From positions 2,540,001-2,604,000 of the forward strand of contig JBBPUQ010000010.1 of the NCBI GenBank assembly GCA_038501195.1: a DNA stretch of 64,000 nucleotides. Direction: 5' to 3'. Under the pieces are notes generated by a model, which worked only from the letters and a program-made list of their open reading frames with translations, was not told the origin of the DNA and did not search any database. Below, piece by piece: positions 22,943 to 34,886 of the stretch. The stretch comes from Nemania diffusa. Its lineage: Eukaryota; Ascomycota; Sordariomycetes; Xylariales; Xylariaceae. How positions within the stretch are numbered: position 1 is the stretch's first letter; the number at the start of each line of letters is the position of its first letter. A program made the position numbers and the translations under genes.

Positions 22943-24922
22943 TTATTCTTTGGTTTCCACGTGTTTTACTTCATATGCTTTCTCGGCCTTGTCAGTCAAT
23001 GCAATTTCATGCTCCACCTCAGGAAGCATGTCAATCAACACTTCGCCACGTTTACCGAAATGGTGAGGCATCGATTTGGCAACCTTGACGGCATCGTAAA
23101 TGCCGGTGGACTTGACGAATATGAGATCGATCTCTTCCAAGGAGCGGTACGCGGTCTCCGGATAGCAGAAGTAGACAATAGGTATGGAAGCGGCGTTAAA
23201 GACAGCAAAGATGACATATGTCTTAGGGCCGATCGTTGTGAATGCTACCGGTGTAATCATCACCTATATGAAATTGGTGTTGTTAGATGGAAATTCATTG
23301 ACATCAATCTGCCATTATTGCCCTGAAGGCTGGCCTTGAAGGTTCAGAAGGTTCTCACTTACAACCAGGAAATTAAAGATCCAGTTTGCCGAGGTTGACA
23401 AAGCATTTGCTTGTGCCCGAATACCGACTGGTACCAATTCAGATGGCATAAGCCACGGCAAAGATACCCATCCGATGGCAAAGAATGTGTTGAAGACAAA
23501 CAGGAAAGTCGCTGCTGCTATGCCACTCTGTGCGCTGCCGATACTCGTCGTCACGGTCAAGATTATCATGGATATGGCCATTCCGGCGGAGCCTACGAAG
23601 AGGAGAGGGCGCCGTCCACACTTCTCGATCAAAAATATGGTTGGGATTGTAGCAAGGAAGTATTCAGTACCGTTGGCGGCTGCCAGGATCCTGGAAAGGA
23701 AACCCGAAAGTCCGATGTGGTTTTGATATATCGTCGCGGCATAATAAGCTACAAGTACTGTTAGCTTATCTCTCTCGCGAAAGGGCGAAAGGAAAACGGG
23801 GGCTAGTTTGTTTTGTAATATTTAGCCCATGCGCAGGCATAGATAAAAACTTACTGATTAGATTGATGCCTGTAACTTGTTGCATGACTTGAATTCCATA
23901 CGCCAATGCAGTTCTCTGAAAATTCTTAGACCGACCCATTGTAAATAGATCCTTATAAGAGCCTTGGGCGGAGATTGTGGCAGTTGCCTTAACGGAGCGC
24001 AATTGAACTTTGAGTTCGACATCGTCTGCTGGGAGTCCGTTGATAGCAGACAATACTTCTAAAGCTTCGTCGTCTCGGTCTTTGAGTATAAGGTATCGAG
24101 GAGATTCGGGCATCGTTAGGACGACGGAGGCAACGAATATGGAAAAAAGCAACTGGATCGCAATGGGGACTCTCCAGGCAGCACTAGAAGGCTCGAGGAA
24201 CGAGAAGCCAAAGTCAATCCAGTAACTCAAAGCAACACCCAAGATAACAATGGAAAGTTCGAACACGATGGCTTGACCCCTAAGAACTATCATTAGCACA
24301 CGCAGTCAGGAAGTCAGAAGTAAACTTCCTAGGTCCAACCCTATTGTACTAACACGAGTCTACTTACTTGCGATGGGGCTTGGAGCATTCAACTTGCCAG
24401 ACCGGTACCGTGCTCGTGTTGATGCCATTTCCAATACCGCAGATGACTCTGCCAACTACTAAATGCGCGAGGGAGAAAGCTGAAGCCTGAAGGACGGCAC
24501 CAATCACCATGATGACAGAGCCGAGGAAGATACACCGTCGACGGCCTAGGCGGTCTCCGATGATGACGGTGAGGAGCGCGCCAGCGAAACAGCCTAGGTT
24601 GTACGAAGACACCGTGATGCCTTGAATCAAAGACCGATGAGACTTCTGGGACGCCGTCATACCGGCAATACATGATAGATTGGTGCATATCTCAGGGAAT
24701 GTGTCAGCAAATGAAGGTAGAGTAAGCAACCCTCCCATGACACCTTGATCATAGCCGAATAATCTGCGATTTAGGATGAATTAGCAACGATATGTCGAAT
24801 ATGGGAGAGCACGCTTCCAGAAATAAAGGGATTTCTTACAAAAGATCAATACCAGACACGAGAGCAATAGCTCTCTGCAGATTTGTGCCTCGAAGGCCAA
24901 AGAATGGTTGTTTTCCGGCCAT
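22943..24922 (-). CDS. Sugar-porter MFS transporter
   Basis: Twelve-helix plasma-membrane sugar:proton symporter of the MFS sugar-porter family (PF00083), 536 residues from five exons (24922-24840, 24763-24368, 24279-23855, 23748-23363, 23263-22943), all phase-consistent. Signatures: LFGYDQGVMGGLL at helix 1, GDRLGRRRC between helices 2 and 3, the PESPRYL loop after helix 6, QQVTGINLITYYAATIYQNH at helix 7 where substrate specificity is set, EKCGRRPLL between helices 8 and 9, and PETAYRSLEEID after helix 12. The C-terminal tail is charged. Two of the junctions fall inside signature motifs and restore them exactly. It lies head-to-tail with the anhydrosugar kinase, so uptake of that kinase's substrate is plausible. 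Hexose, disaccharide and cello-oligosaccharide porters share these motifs; the substrate is not decided by sequence. Confidence 0.93.
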
Positions 24923-25050
24923 TAGTACGTTTTTCTAGAGCTGAGTTACTGGTAAAAGTCAATGCGGCTTAGATTTAACTTTGGGTGAGTCTTTCGTGTT
25001 ATATGTATGAATATATATACAATTGCTTCGCAACAAAAGATACCAAGTCA

Positions 25051-25064
25051 TTCCCCATGGGGAA
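25051..25064. promoter_or_regulatory. TTCCCCATGGGGAA palindrome upstream of the sugar porter
   Basis: Perfect 14-bp palindrome about 130 bp upstream of the transporter start codon, followed at 25074 by GTGGGG, a CreA-type SYGGRG word. Dyad CCCC/GGGG symmetry at this distance is compatible with a binding site for a zinc-cluster or Cys2His2 regulator. Short enough to occur by chance. Confidence 0.3.
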
Positions 25065-25137
25065 CATGAAATTAGCGTGGGGAAATCGCCGGGACTAATT
25101 AGCTCATAATTCTAGATTCTCCCAGCCCCTGTATCGG

Positions 25138-25775
25138 TTTAGCTATAGAGCTCTAGTATTCCTACTGGGTGTAGAACTAACTCTATAGTGGAATAACTAA
25201 CATACGCCCACTGCGACATCCTTACTTACTTATGTACTTCGGGGCAAGGAAAAAGAGAGTCCACACTCATACCAACTAGGTAGAAATCTTCGAGTACCTG
25301 TACTCGAGGTGCGTCTGACAACGTTAATAATATATCGAATGACGTGGATACATTATAATTGCTAATACTTTGATTCGGGAAACAGCTATGTCGATATATC
25401 AAATGTTCAAATACATCCTCGCAGCAGGTAAATAATCTCCCCTGACAACTGACAAAACATAGACATATAAATAAACCTAGCAGTAACTCAACACCCTCTG
25501 GATTAACTGTCTAGTGCATGAAATAATCAAGAATTGCGAGGTCTAACAAAATATAACAAAAAAAGTAGTAGTTGAATCGGTGAAGTTTATAGAGCTTGAA
25601 TATCGCAGTCGATTAATAATTTACAACAAGGTATAATATTGACTGTTCTAGGATAGGGGCACACTAAAAATAACAAGGTGTGTCAAAAGAATGCTGTATT
25701 AGTTATAGAGCTAGTGTACTACTACTAGCTGGCTATAGTATATTAACGTACGCCCACTGTGCGTTCCTCACTCAG
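25138..25775. repeat. Degenerate direct repeat pair
   Basis: Copy A (about 25138-25222) and copy B (about 25698-25775) share the order TATAGAGCT, AGT, CTACT, CTATAGT, then ACGCCCACTG and a CCT..ACT end, with indels and several C/T differences. Spacing is about 560 bp. Probably remnants of an old repeated element. Confidence 0.4.
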
Positions 25776-26575
25776 CTGATCGGGATGCGTTCCGATGAAT
25801 GTCGGAATGCGCTGAACTAGGTATTTATAATTGTGGAACCATAGTTAGGAACTCTCAAATCCTTGTCTTATATTGGTTACTACTGGCCTGGCATATCTTG
25901 CCCCGCGTTTAATGTGCTAATGGGAACTCTTGTGACTAGCTCAAAATGTGTACAATTTGAACGAAGATCTAGTATCCGAGTGGTATATCTGAGCTTGTCT
26001 ACATTAATTTTAGTGTGCAAAACTTGCTTTGATGCGTCTTTTACTTGAGCCTAGGTTATGGATGCGTGGTCACAGAATTTGTACCTTCCTTTCCCCAATA
26101 TGTCTCTTCCTTGTCATCCGTTGCCCTAGAACGCATGAAGCTATGTTTGGAATATCTGTGTTCGAAGTCTAGCATCAAAAGTGGTTTCTGGCTTATTCTC
26201 TGTGAGCAACATGTTACGCCCTACCTTGTCATTCTGCTAAAATCAAGTGAAAGGCAAGGACCTTCCGTAGCGTCTGATATATCTAGCAATAATTGGGAAG
26301 AAGTTAAGACCAAAACTCTCCGATGCATGATTCCCCTTGTCCGCAGCGTTGGTTGTTTGATGTGTAGTCTTCTACCTTCGTCAAATGAGGTTAAATCGAG
26401 GATCCGACCCCAGCTGTAGTTTCAAATGGCAATTTTGCCGCGGGAAAAGCCCAAGTTGGCAACAGAAGATGTACTATTTTTTTTTATACGTCGTATTAAT
26501 ATTCCAGATAGCTAACTCTTATAAACTCAACATGCGAACTTTCTCGTCCAAGAGCGATGGTTCTAACTACCGGGT

Positions 26576-27109
26576 CTACACCGCCTCGCTGGCCGGGTCG
26601 TACTTGATACCAGCGAGCTCTCTAGCATCATCTAGCCACTGCATCACGCGAAGACTCCCTTCCTCACCAATGACAAGACCAGGTTTCTGACCGTTCTTGC
26701 TCTTTCGATCCCGCACTGCTTTGGCGATAACATCAGCCTGATACCACAAACCCCATCCACGCTCGACCGGTAGCTTGATCACCTCCGCCTTTGCATCGCC
26801 CTTTTCATCGAGGTGCTCGGAGCCGTACCATTCAACGTGGAGTTCTTGGGGGCGTATCAAGGGGAAAGGAATGCAAACTTGGGCCTTTTCAGCTTCGATT
26901 TTGACGCTTGGGCCGACCTTCTTAACAGCTAATTTATCGGCAGACTGGTTAGACCCCGCTAGAGTAAGGCTTGTAGTTACGATTGCAACTGCATTGCTCT
27001 GCCCAGAGGACTCGCTCTTCCCGGAGATGACCACTGTATTGATGTCATCGACGTCTTCATTGCCGGTATAGTAGGGAATCGAGTCTGCAAACACGACCTT
27101 AGGAGTCTC
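26576..27109 (-). pseudogene. Gfo/Idh/MocA oxidoreductase, 3' half
   Basis: C-terminal half of an NAD(P)-dependent sugar-type dehydrogenase, separated from its 5' half (34237-34886) by the Copia element. From 27104 the frame reads TPKVVFADSIPYYTG and runs to TAG at 26576 without a stop or frameshift. It includes the beta-sheet C-terminal domain and the conserved end (GWGLWYQADVIAKAVRD, then a Gly-Gln-Lys-Pro loop and an MQWLDDARELAG helix) seen in dimeric dihydrodiol dehydrogenase and NADP-dependent D-xylose dehydrogenase. Bases 27105-27109 are one copy of the target duplication. With no promoter of its own and no start codon for the Rossmann half, this part cannot give a working enzyme. Low divergence suggests the insertion is not ancient. 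Confidence 0.88.
27105..27109. repeat. Target-site duplication, left copy (GTCTC)
   Basis: Immediately precedes the TGTCA end of the left LTR; identical to 34237-34241. Confidence 0.9.
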
Positions 27110-27250
27110 TGTCAAATATAGCGTGTGGAACGCTCTACACCTTCTGTATATATAAACTACTACATATCCTAGGTCCTTAGATAGAACTGTTACTCTGATC
27201 TTTACTTTAAATATATATTTTATGCTAAACTTACTTTATTATTTTTAACA
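27110..27250 (+). repeat. 5' LTR of the Copia element
   Basis: 141 bp, begins TGTCA and ends TAACA (originally TGACA). Aligns without gaps to the 3' LTR with about two dozen differences, all transitions. Its outer 80 bases keep G and C; its inner 60 are mutated to A and T. Confidence 0.92.
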
Positions 27251-27270
27251 AGTTATAAGCTCAAAACAGT
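27251..27270 (+). other. Primer binding site (initiator tRNA-Met type)
   Basis: Directly after the LTR the sequence AGTTATAAGCTC is a RIP-altered match to GGTTATGAGCCC, the complement of the anticodon stem-loop of initiator tRNA-Met. Priming from this internal half-tRNA is a Copia-group habit. Confidence 0.6.
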
Positions 27271-30200
27271 TTATTTATGTCGTTTTTTTTACTTAAATAA
27301 AGCTAATATTATATTATTTTTTTATATAATTTTACTGTTTTAAAATCTTTGTAAAATTTAACTAAACTAATTGAAACAAATTTGCTAAATTTTAATAATT
27401 TAACTAAAATAATTAATACTATTTTATTATTAAATTTTTAAATATATTATTTTTATAACAAAAGTTTAATATTAGTTTTAGTTAATTTTAATTAGTTTAA
27501 ATAAGCTAATTTAATATATTATATTAGTTTAATTAAAAAAATATTAACATTTTTTTATTTTATATTTTTTTTATTTGTTTTAAATTATTTCTAAATAGTA
27601 TAATTTAAACTTTTGATATTTTAAAAAAATTTTAAAATTGCAGAATTTTTCACTTAAAAAAGCAATAATATTTTCGTTTATTAAAAAAAAACTAATGCTT
27701 TATTACTGCTATTATATTTATAAATACAAAAAAATATTTTTTTAAAAAACGGTTTTTTTGTTAATTTAAGTTTTATTGTTTTTTAAACAAAAAGAATTTT
27801 TTTTATTTTGTTGTAGAATTAATTTTAACTATACTTGATTTTTTTATAAACAATATTGTAAAAAATAATTATTTGTTTTTTTTAATAAAACTTTTATAAA
27901 ATTTTTTTTTTAGTTTTAAATATATTTTATTTTTTTTGTTATTTTATAATAATATAAATCTTTTTAAATTTAAAATTAATATATTAAAAAATTTACTATT
28001 ACTATTATTATTATTTCTGCTATAGTAACAGCTTATAATTTATAAACAAAAGTTTAAAACAAAAGCTTTAATATTTATTTTTAACTTTGATATTACTGCT
28101 ATTTATATTAAAAACTATATTAAAATTTTCTAATAAAACAGCTAAAATAATAAGTACTAAAAATAATATATCGCTTTAAATAATAGTTTTAATAAATTTA
28201 TTTAAAAATTATATCAAGTTTATATAAAAAATAACTAATTATTTAATAGTTTAAAGTTATAGCTGTTTTTTTTTAAATAAATTTTAAAAGCTCTTTTTTA
28301 TTTAATAAAAAACTAAAACAAAAAATATTTTTAAAAAATGTTAAAACAAATAAAACAAATATTAAATTAAAATATATGCTGCAATATAAAGTCGTTTTAA
28401 AATTAATATATAAGCAATAATATTAAACAAAATTAAATATAAAATAGTAACTAAAATTTAAAAAAAACTTCAGCAAAAATATAAGCTGAAAAAAAATGCT
28501 ACTTTTTAAAAGCTTATTTAAAAATAAAATATTACTTAGCTAAATATTTATAATAAAAATATTATTAAATTTGCTATTAAATTATATATCGTTTAAAAAA
28601 ACTTAATTAAATTTAATAAAACTTATATAATTAACAAACTTATTTTAATTAATAAATTTTTTATATTTTTAAGCTTTATTTTTGATATATTTTTTACTAC
28701 ATTTTATTAGTAATATTAAATTATTTTTAAATATAATTTAAATAATATTATTATTAAAACTGCTATTATTTTTAATAAAACTGTTATAGCAATTTAAAAA
28801 AAACAGTAAAACTAAAAGTTTTATAAAATAAACTTTAGTTTATTAGTTTTTTATTTCTGTTAAAACTACAGCTATTATAATAAAAATTACTTTAAACTAT
28901 ATTACTATAAAAAATATTTGCACTTTGTTCTAAAAAGTTAATTAAAACAAATAAAACAATATAAATTTAATAAAAAAAACTATTAAAAAAAAAAAAACAA
29001 AAATATAAACAATACTTTTAAAAATTTAAACTAGCTTATAGTATTACTAGTAGCAATAAAAAACAATTTATATAATTTTGCTTTTATAACATTTAATCTT
29101 TAAGCTAATAATATACTGTTAACAATTTATAAAACTAGTTATTTGTTTTTAAAATTTAGCGCAAATATTAAACCGTTAATACAACTAATACTTTTTATAA
29201 AACTATTTAATAATATATTTATAATATTTTATATTGCTAATATTATATAGTAATTTAATTTAATAAAACTATTAAATACTGCTATTAAAAATATAGCAGC
29301 AAAACTAAAAAAAATATTTATATTAAATTTAAGCTATAATTAATATATTTTTTGCAATAAAAATAGCTTTTTAAATTTATATAAATATACTAAGCTTAAT
29401 ACTATAAATATAAATAATAAGCTAATAATACTAAAGCAAACTAAAAATTATATTTTAACTATTGTAGTTAATAATAAAAAAATCTATAATGTTTTTTATA
29501 ATACTATATATAGCTTAAAAACAGAAATAAATTTAATATTAGTTTTGTAGTTTATTAAATAAAAAACTGAATTTTTATTTCGTTAAAACAAAGTATTTAA
29601 TACTAAAAGTAAAAAGTGTTTTTTAACAAAATAAGCATTTAAAAAACTATATTTAGTTAATATTTCAAAAATTAGTTTTAATATATCCAGTTTAAACTTA
29701 AGTTTTTACTTTTACTCTTTTTTCAATTTAAAAATATAAATTTAATACAACTGTTTTAAATATATTAATAACTAAAACTTATAAATATTAATAAATTTAG
29801 CTATAAATATATTTTTTTTTTAATAATACTATTTATATAAAACATATATTAAAAACAGAATAAAAAAGTCATTTTATAAATATAAATTTGTTAAAAAAAC
29901 TTACAAATTTAAATTTTTATATATTAACTTTACTAATATATTAATTAAAAAAAGTTATGTTATAAAATATAACAAGTTAACTTAATAAACTGTTATTATT
30001 AATAATTTTATTTAAAAAACTTAAATGTTTTTTATAAAATTTACTACTAATTTTATATAAATAATTTAAAAGTTTTTTAATAAATATAAACGTTTTAAAT
30101 AATATTGCTATTTAATTATATTAAATCAAAAGTTAATTTTTACTAGCTATATTTTTAAAAGCTTTTATAAAAACAAAAATATTATATTTTTTTTTTTAGC

Positions 30201-33200
30201 TACAAATTAGTATTAATAAAACAATATTACAGAAAAAACTATAAAAATAATTAAAAAAATTATTTGCTACTTATTAATTAATACTATATTTAACAGTATA
30301 AATATTAAATTTTAACTAGTACTAATTAAAATAGCTACTTATTTAAAAAACTTTTAATTTAACAAAAAAATTAAAAACAAAATCTTTTATAAAATATAAT
30401 ATAATATAGTATTTAATCTAATATATTTACAAGTTATTAAATCAAATAGTTTTTATTTACTTAAAAAAAAACCTTTTATATTTAACAAAAAAACTATTAA
30501 GTATAAAATATTAAAGTATTAAAAAAACAGTACTATTAATTATATAGTACTATTTATTTTTAGCAAAATTATTTAAACAAATAATATTATATTTAAAAAA
30601 TAATATATATATATATTACTAAAAAATTAATTTTTGTTTTTAAAATTGCTTAAAAATATAGTTATTAATACTTATAATGTTTGAACTATAACTGCTAATA
30701 TTTAAAATTCTAAAATAGTAGTTAAAGCATTTATAAAGTTAAAAAAAAAAAAAAAATATTTTAAAAATTATAAACAGAAAATATATTTTAATACTATTAC
30801 TATAAATTTAAAAAGATTATAGCAAATATAATTATTAAATATATTTACTAAAAAAATAACAATTAATAAACAAAAGCTACTTTATAAAACTTTTTTTAAT
30901 ATTTTTAGCTCAAGCTTTTATATTATATTAGTTTTATTTTTTAATTTTACATTTATATTACTTTTTAACTTTTTTTTAAGTTTTAATTTAAACTTTAAAA
31001 ATTATTTAAGTATTATAAATATTAAAAATAACATTAAAGCTAATAAAACATTTAATATAATAAAAAAAATTATAAAAAAATCTATTATAATAGTTTTTTC
31101 TATTTAATATACTAGTTTTTAGTTAAAAACTACTTAATTAAACTAATATTAAATATTAACAACAAATAACAACTTTAAAAACAACTGTTTTAAAATAATA
31201 ATAGTATTAATAAAGTTTATTTATACTATAGCTTTACTATTAAAGCTAATAAAACTTAAAACATTTATATAAATTTATAAATTAGTAAACTAGTTCAATT
31301 AATATAAAGCTATAAGCAGTAAATTTAAGTTTTTAATAAACAATTATACTTAAAAACTAATAACTTTACTTGCTAGCAAAAAGCTTTTTAATAAAAAATA
31401 AATATTTAAACTTAAAAAAAAGCTTAATAAAAAAATTACTTATTATAAAACGCAATAAATAGTAAAAAATTTTAAATAAATCAAAAAGTTAAATTATAAT
31501 AAAATATTTGTTTTAATAATAAAATTTATAAATTATAAAGCAATTTTTGCTATTATTGCAACATTAAATTTTAAACTTAAATAAATAAATATTAAAACAG
31601 CTTTTTTATATAGTTTAGTAATCAAAAAAATCTATGTTAAATAATTTTTTAAATTTAACAATAAAATAAAACAAATTTGCTATTTAAACAAAGTATTATA
31701 TAGCTTAAAGTAGTTACTAAAAATTTAATATAAAACATTTGCTGCTTTTTTTAAAAAGCTAAATTTTATACTGCTTAATATTAATATTAAAGTTTTTATT
31801 AAAAATTATACCTATATAGCAATTTATATTAATAATTTATTAATTGCTAATTTAGTTAAATTAAAAATTAATAAATTAAAATAAATATTTAACAATTATT
31901 TTAAAATAACTAATTTAAAGCTTTATTTGTACTACTTAAAAATAACTGTTAAAAAAAACTAATTCAATTAAACGATTTATTTTAAACAAAACATTTATAT
32001 TAAAAAGATTTTTCGAAATTTCAATATATAAAAATATATTTTTAATATAACTCTAATAAAAACTAAGTTTTTTGATTTTTCGCTAAACAACTATATTACT
32101 TTAAACAATAATTAAACATAATATACAAAAACTATTAGTTTATTAATATATATAATATTAAATATTTAACTAAATATTATATTTTTTGTATTTTTTTATA
32201 GTTGTTTTATAGCTAAGTTTAATAAAAACTATATTATAACAATTAAACAAATATTTAAATATTTAAAAAAAACAATTAATATAAAACTTATATATTATAA
32301 AAAATTTAAAAATTTTATTAGTTATATAAATACAGATTATATTAAAAACTATAAAACTTAGAAATTAATCTTAAGCTATATTTTTAATATAAAAAGCAGA
32401 ACTATTAGCTAAAATTTAAAGCAATAAATTATTATATTTTTATTTTTTTATAAAACAAAATATATTAGTTAAATATAAATTATTAAAAAAACTATTTAGT
32501 TAAAATTATTGCTAAAAAAGCTAAATATTAATAATAAAATTAATATTATTATTATTTATAGTAACAACTAAAGCGCTATTATTTTTGCTAATAATTTATT
32601 TTATTACATTAATATTAAATATATAACTATTTAACTAAAATTTATTTATAAACAATAAACTGCTAAAAAAATCAAATTATAGTTTGTTTTTATTGTTTAA
32701 TAAATAATAAACAAATTTATTAAAACTTTATTAAAAAATAAATTTTTTAATTTTTATAAAGCTATAAGCTTAAAATAAATAAAAATAAATATAAAGCTAT
32801 ATATAAACAAAGTTTTAGCTTTATTATATAATTTAACTATATTAATATATATAAATTTTTTAATATTAAAATTTTACAACTTTGACTTTTAATAATATAA
32901 AAAACTTATAACTAATAAATTTAAAAAACTAAAACTATAATAAATTATTTTTTTATTTTTTTTTTATTTATATATAATTAATAGTAAATATTTTAACTAT
33001 TAGCTTTTTTTACAATAATTATAAACTGATTTTTAAACTATTTTTAAATATTTAAAAAATTATTAATTAATAACAAAGCTACAAATAATAAAATAGCAGC
33101 TATATTAAAACAATTTTATAACTTGTTTATTTTTTTAACTGTACTTTATATATACTTTAAAGTAGTATTTTTTATTTATATCGGTAAAAAAAAAAACTAA

Positions 33201-34095
33201 AAAACATATAATAAAATATTAAATATTTTTACTTAAAATATATTCAATATATTTTATTATACAAAAAAAAATCGCAAATATATTTAAATTGCTTTTTTTA
33301 ATATATTTTAAAAGTTCTAAGTTAGCAACAACTAAAAAAATAAAAAATAATATATATTTGCTATAACTATTATAGCTAATTTAACTAATAGTAAAATTAT
33401 AATATTTTAAAATTATAACTTAATATATAAAATTACAAAAAAATTATAAACAAAAAATATATTTTAAAGCAAATAAAAAACTTTATTATTTTTTTTACAA
33501 AAAAAAATCAGCTATTTAAAAATTTAATATAATATTAACAACATTTATAATAAATAAAATCTATATTTAATATATATAATATTTACAATATATAATTAAA
33601 TATAATATAATAACTAAACTTTTTAAAACTTTTTAAATTTTTGTTTTTAAAGTTATATTTAATTAGCTTATAAATAATTTTTTAATTTTATTAATAAATA
33701 AAGTTTTTTTTTTTTTTTTTTTTTTTTTATAAAAAGTTTTTATAAATTAAACTATATTATAAAACTTTAAACAAAATATTAAATAAAAACTAAAATCAAA
33801 AATAGTTAATAATTACTTTAAAATATAAAATCGCTATAAAAAAAAAAGAAACAACTATATATATTTTATATTTTATTATTTTTTTATTTTTTTTTATTTT
33901 ATATATTTATTTATTTAATATATACATACTTTATTAAAAAGTAAAATATTTCATGTTTTATATTTTTTATACTATATATTTAGTTTAAATAAAAACTTTT
34001 ATTATAATTTAAAATAACTTAAAATAAATAAAAGTTCTATATATTTTCAATTTTTATATAACTATTTTTTTTAAATAGTTTAAAATAAATGAAAA

Positions 34096-34236
34096 TATCA
34101 AATATAACATATAAAACGCTTTACATTTTCTATATATATAAACTATTACATATCCTAGGTCCTTAAATAAAACTGTTACTCTGATCTTCACCTTGAATAT
34201 ACACTTCATGCTAAACCTACTCCACTATTTTTGACA
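34096..34236 (+). repeat. 3' LTR of the Copia element
   Basis: 141 bp, begins TATCA (originally TGTCA) and ends TGACA. Here the inner 90 bases are RIP-altered and the outer 50 keep their G and C, the mirror image of the 5' LTR. Confidence 0.92.
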
Positions 34237-34241
34237 GTCTC
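34237..34241. repeat. Target-site duplication, right copy (GTCTC)
   Basis: Immediately follows TGACA at the end of the right LTR. Confidence 0.9.
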
Positions 34242-34886
34242 TTTGCTTTCATTATCAGGATTCAGGACCACGTCTGCCCAAGTAAGACAGTAAGTACCCA
34301 TGTCGAGCCATGCACCCGCGCCAGCTTCTTTATCAAGTAGTCTCGAGGTGAGAGCCATATCTTTGGAGGCGATGGGAACAGAGAGATCTGCGAAGACGCG
34401 TCGAATCGGTCCAATTTGGGGCATGATGTGTTGCTGTAAGAACAATGTTGCGGGGAGATATCGAGTCCACATTGCCTCCATGAACACGACACCCTGTTCT
34501 TTCGCAATCTGGATGAGTCGCTCGAGCTGAGGGCGGTTCATAGTCGCCGGTTTCTCTAACAAGACGTTACGCTTATGATTGAGTGCCGCCAGTGCGTGAG
34601 GATAATGCAAAGGATGAGGGGTCGAGATATACACGACATCGAAATCGCCAGATTTGAGCATTTCCTCGAAGGTAGTGAAGACAGCCACATCCTGTGGACT
34701 CGGAACTTTGCGCTCAGCAAGCCATTTATGGGCTCTTTCTTGTCCTCCTGTCGTTGAGACCGACGTGACGATATGCGAGATGGGATCGGACGGATCGCGA
34801 GGGAGAAGAATATCGTCGACGAAAGTTTGTGCTATGCTAGATAGGCCGAGAAGCGCCCAGCGACAAGGAGTGGCAGTCTGCGCCAT
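34237..34886 (-). pseudogene. Gfo/Idh/MocA oxidoreductase, 5' half
   Basis: N-terminal half of the dehydrogenase interrupted by the Copia element. From ATG at 34886 it carries the NAD(P)-binding Rossmann fold (WALLGLSSIAQTFVDD near residues 11-26), the YISTPHPLHYPHALAAL strand-helix, the catalytic EKP motif (LLEKPATM near 110-117) and the VVFMEAMWTRYLP segment, all intact. The frame then runs through the target duplication into the 3' LTR and stops at 34206 after ten foreign residues. Removing the element and one duplication copy would join the halves in frame as 392 residues, the normal family length. In this family the enzymes oxidise aldoses or trans-dihydrodiols with NADP; bacterial levoglucosan dehydrogenase is a more distant member. 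The residual half could still be transcribed but lacks the substrate domain. Confidence 0.9.

Larger units (their letters stand above)
24923..26575. other. Intergenic with palindrome and degenerate direct repeat
   Basis: Upstream of the sugar porter. Contains the 14-bp palindrome at 25051-25064 and two related ~80-bp stretches at about 25138-25222 and 25698-25775. Open frames at 25863-26419 and 26385-26690 lack family features; the latter overlaps the 3' end of the oxidoreductase fragment on the opposite strand. Confidence 0.5.
27110..34236 (+). mobile_element. RIP-inactivated Ty1/Copia LTR retrotransposon
   Basis: A 7,127-bp element with 141-bp LTRs at both ends, a 5-bp target duplication, and an interior that is by eye well over 80% A+T. 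The plus strand still shows Copia order despite saturating C-to-T and G-to-A changes: integrase remnants around 30220-30560 (including ATYLKN, FNKKI and KKPFIFNKKTIK), then reverse transcriptase around 31480-32030 (IATLNFKLK, TAFLY, LNKVLYSLK, and YINN at 31825-31836 where active elements have YVDD), then a trailing segment around 31975-32035 (YIKKIFRNFNI), and presumably RNase H beyond. In-frame TAA/TAG codons interrupt every domain. Integrase before reverse transcriptase separates Copia from Gypsy. The length is long for Copia, so an undetected nested insertion is possible. It splits a dehydrogenase gene. Confidence 0.93.

Noticed and set aside
27110..34236. Reading the AT-rich block as mitochondrial insertion or centromere
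   Set aside because: Matched LTRs, target duplication, primer site and Copia domains identify a RIP-hit retrotransposon.
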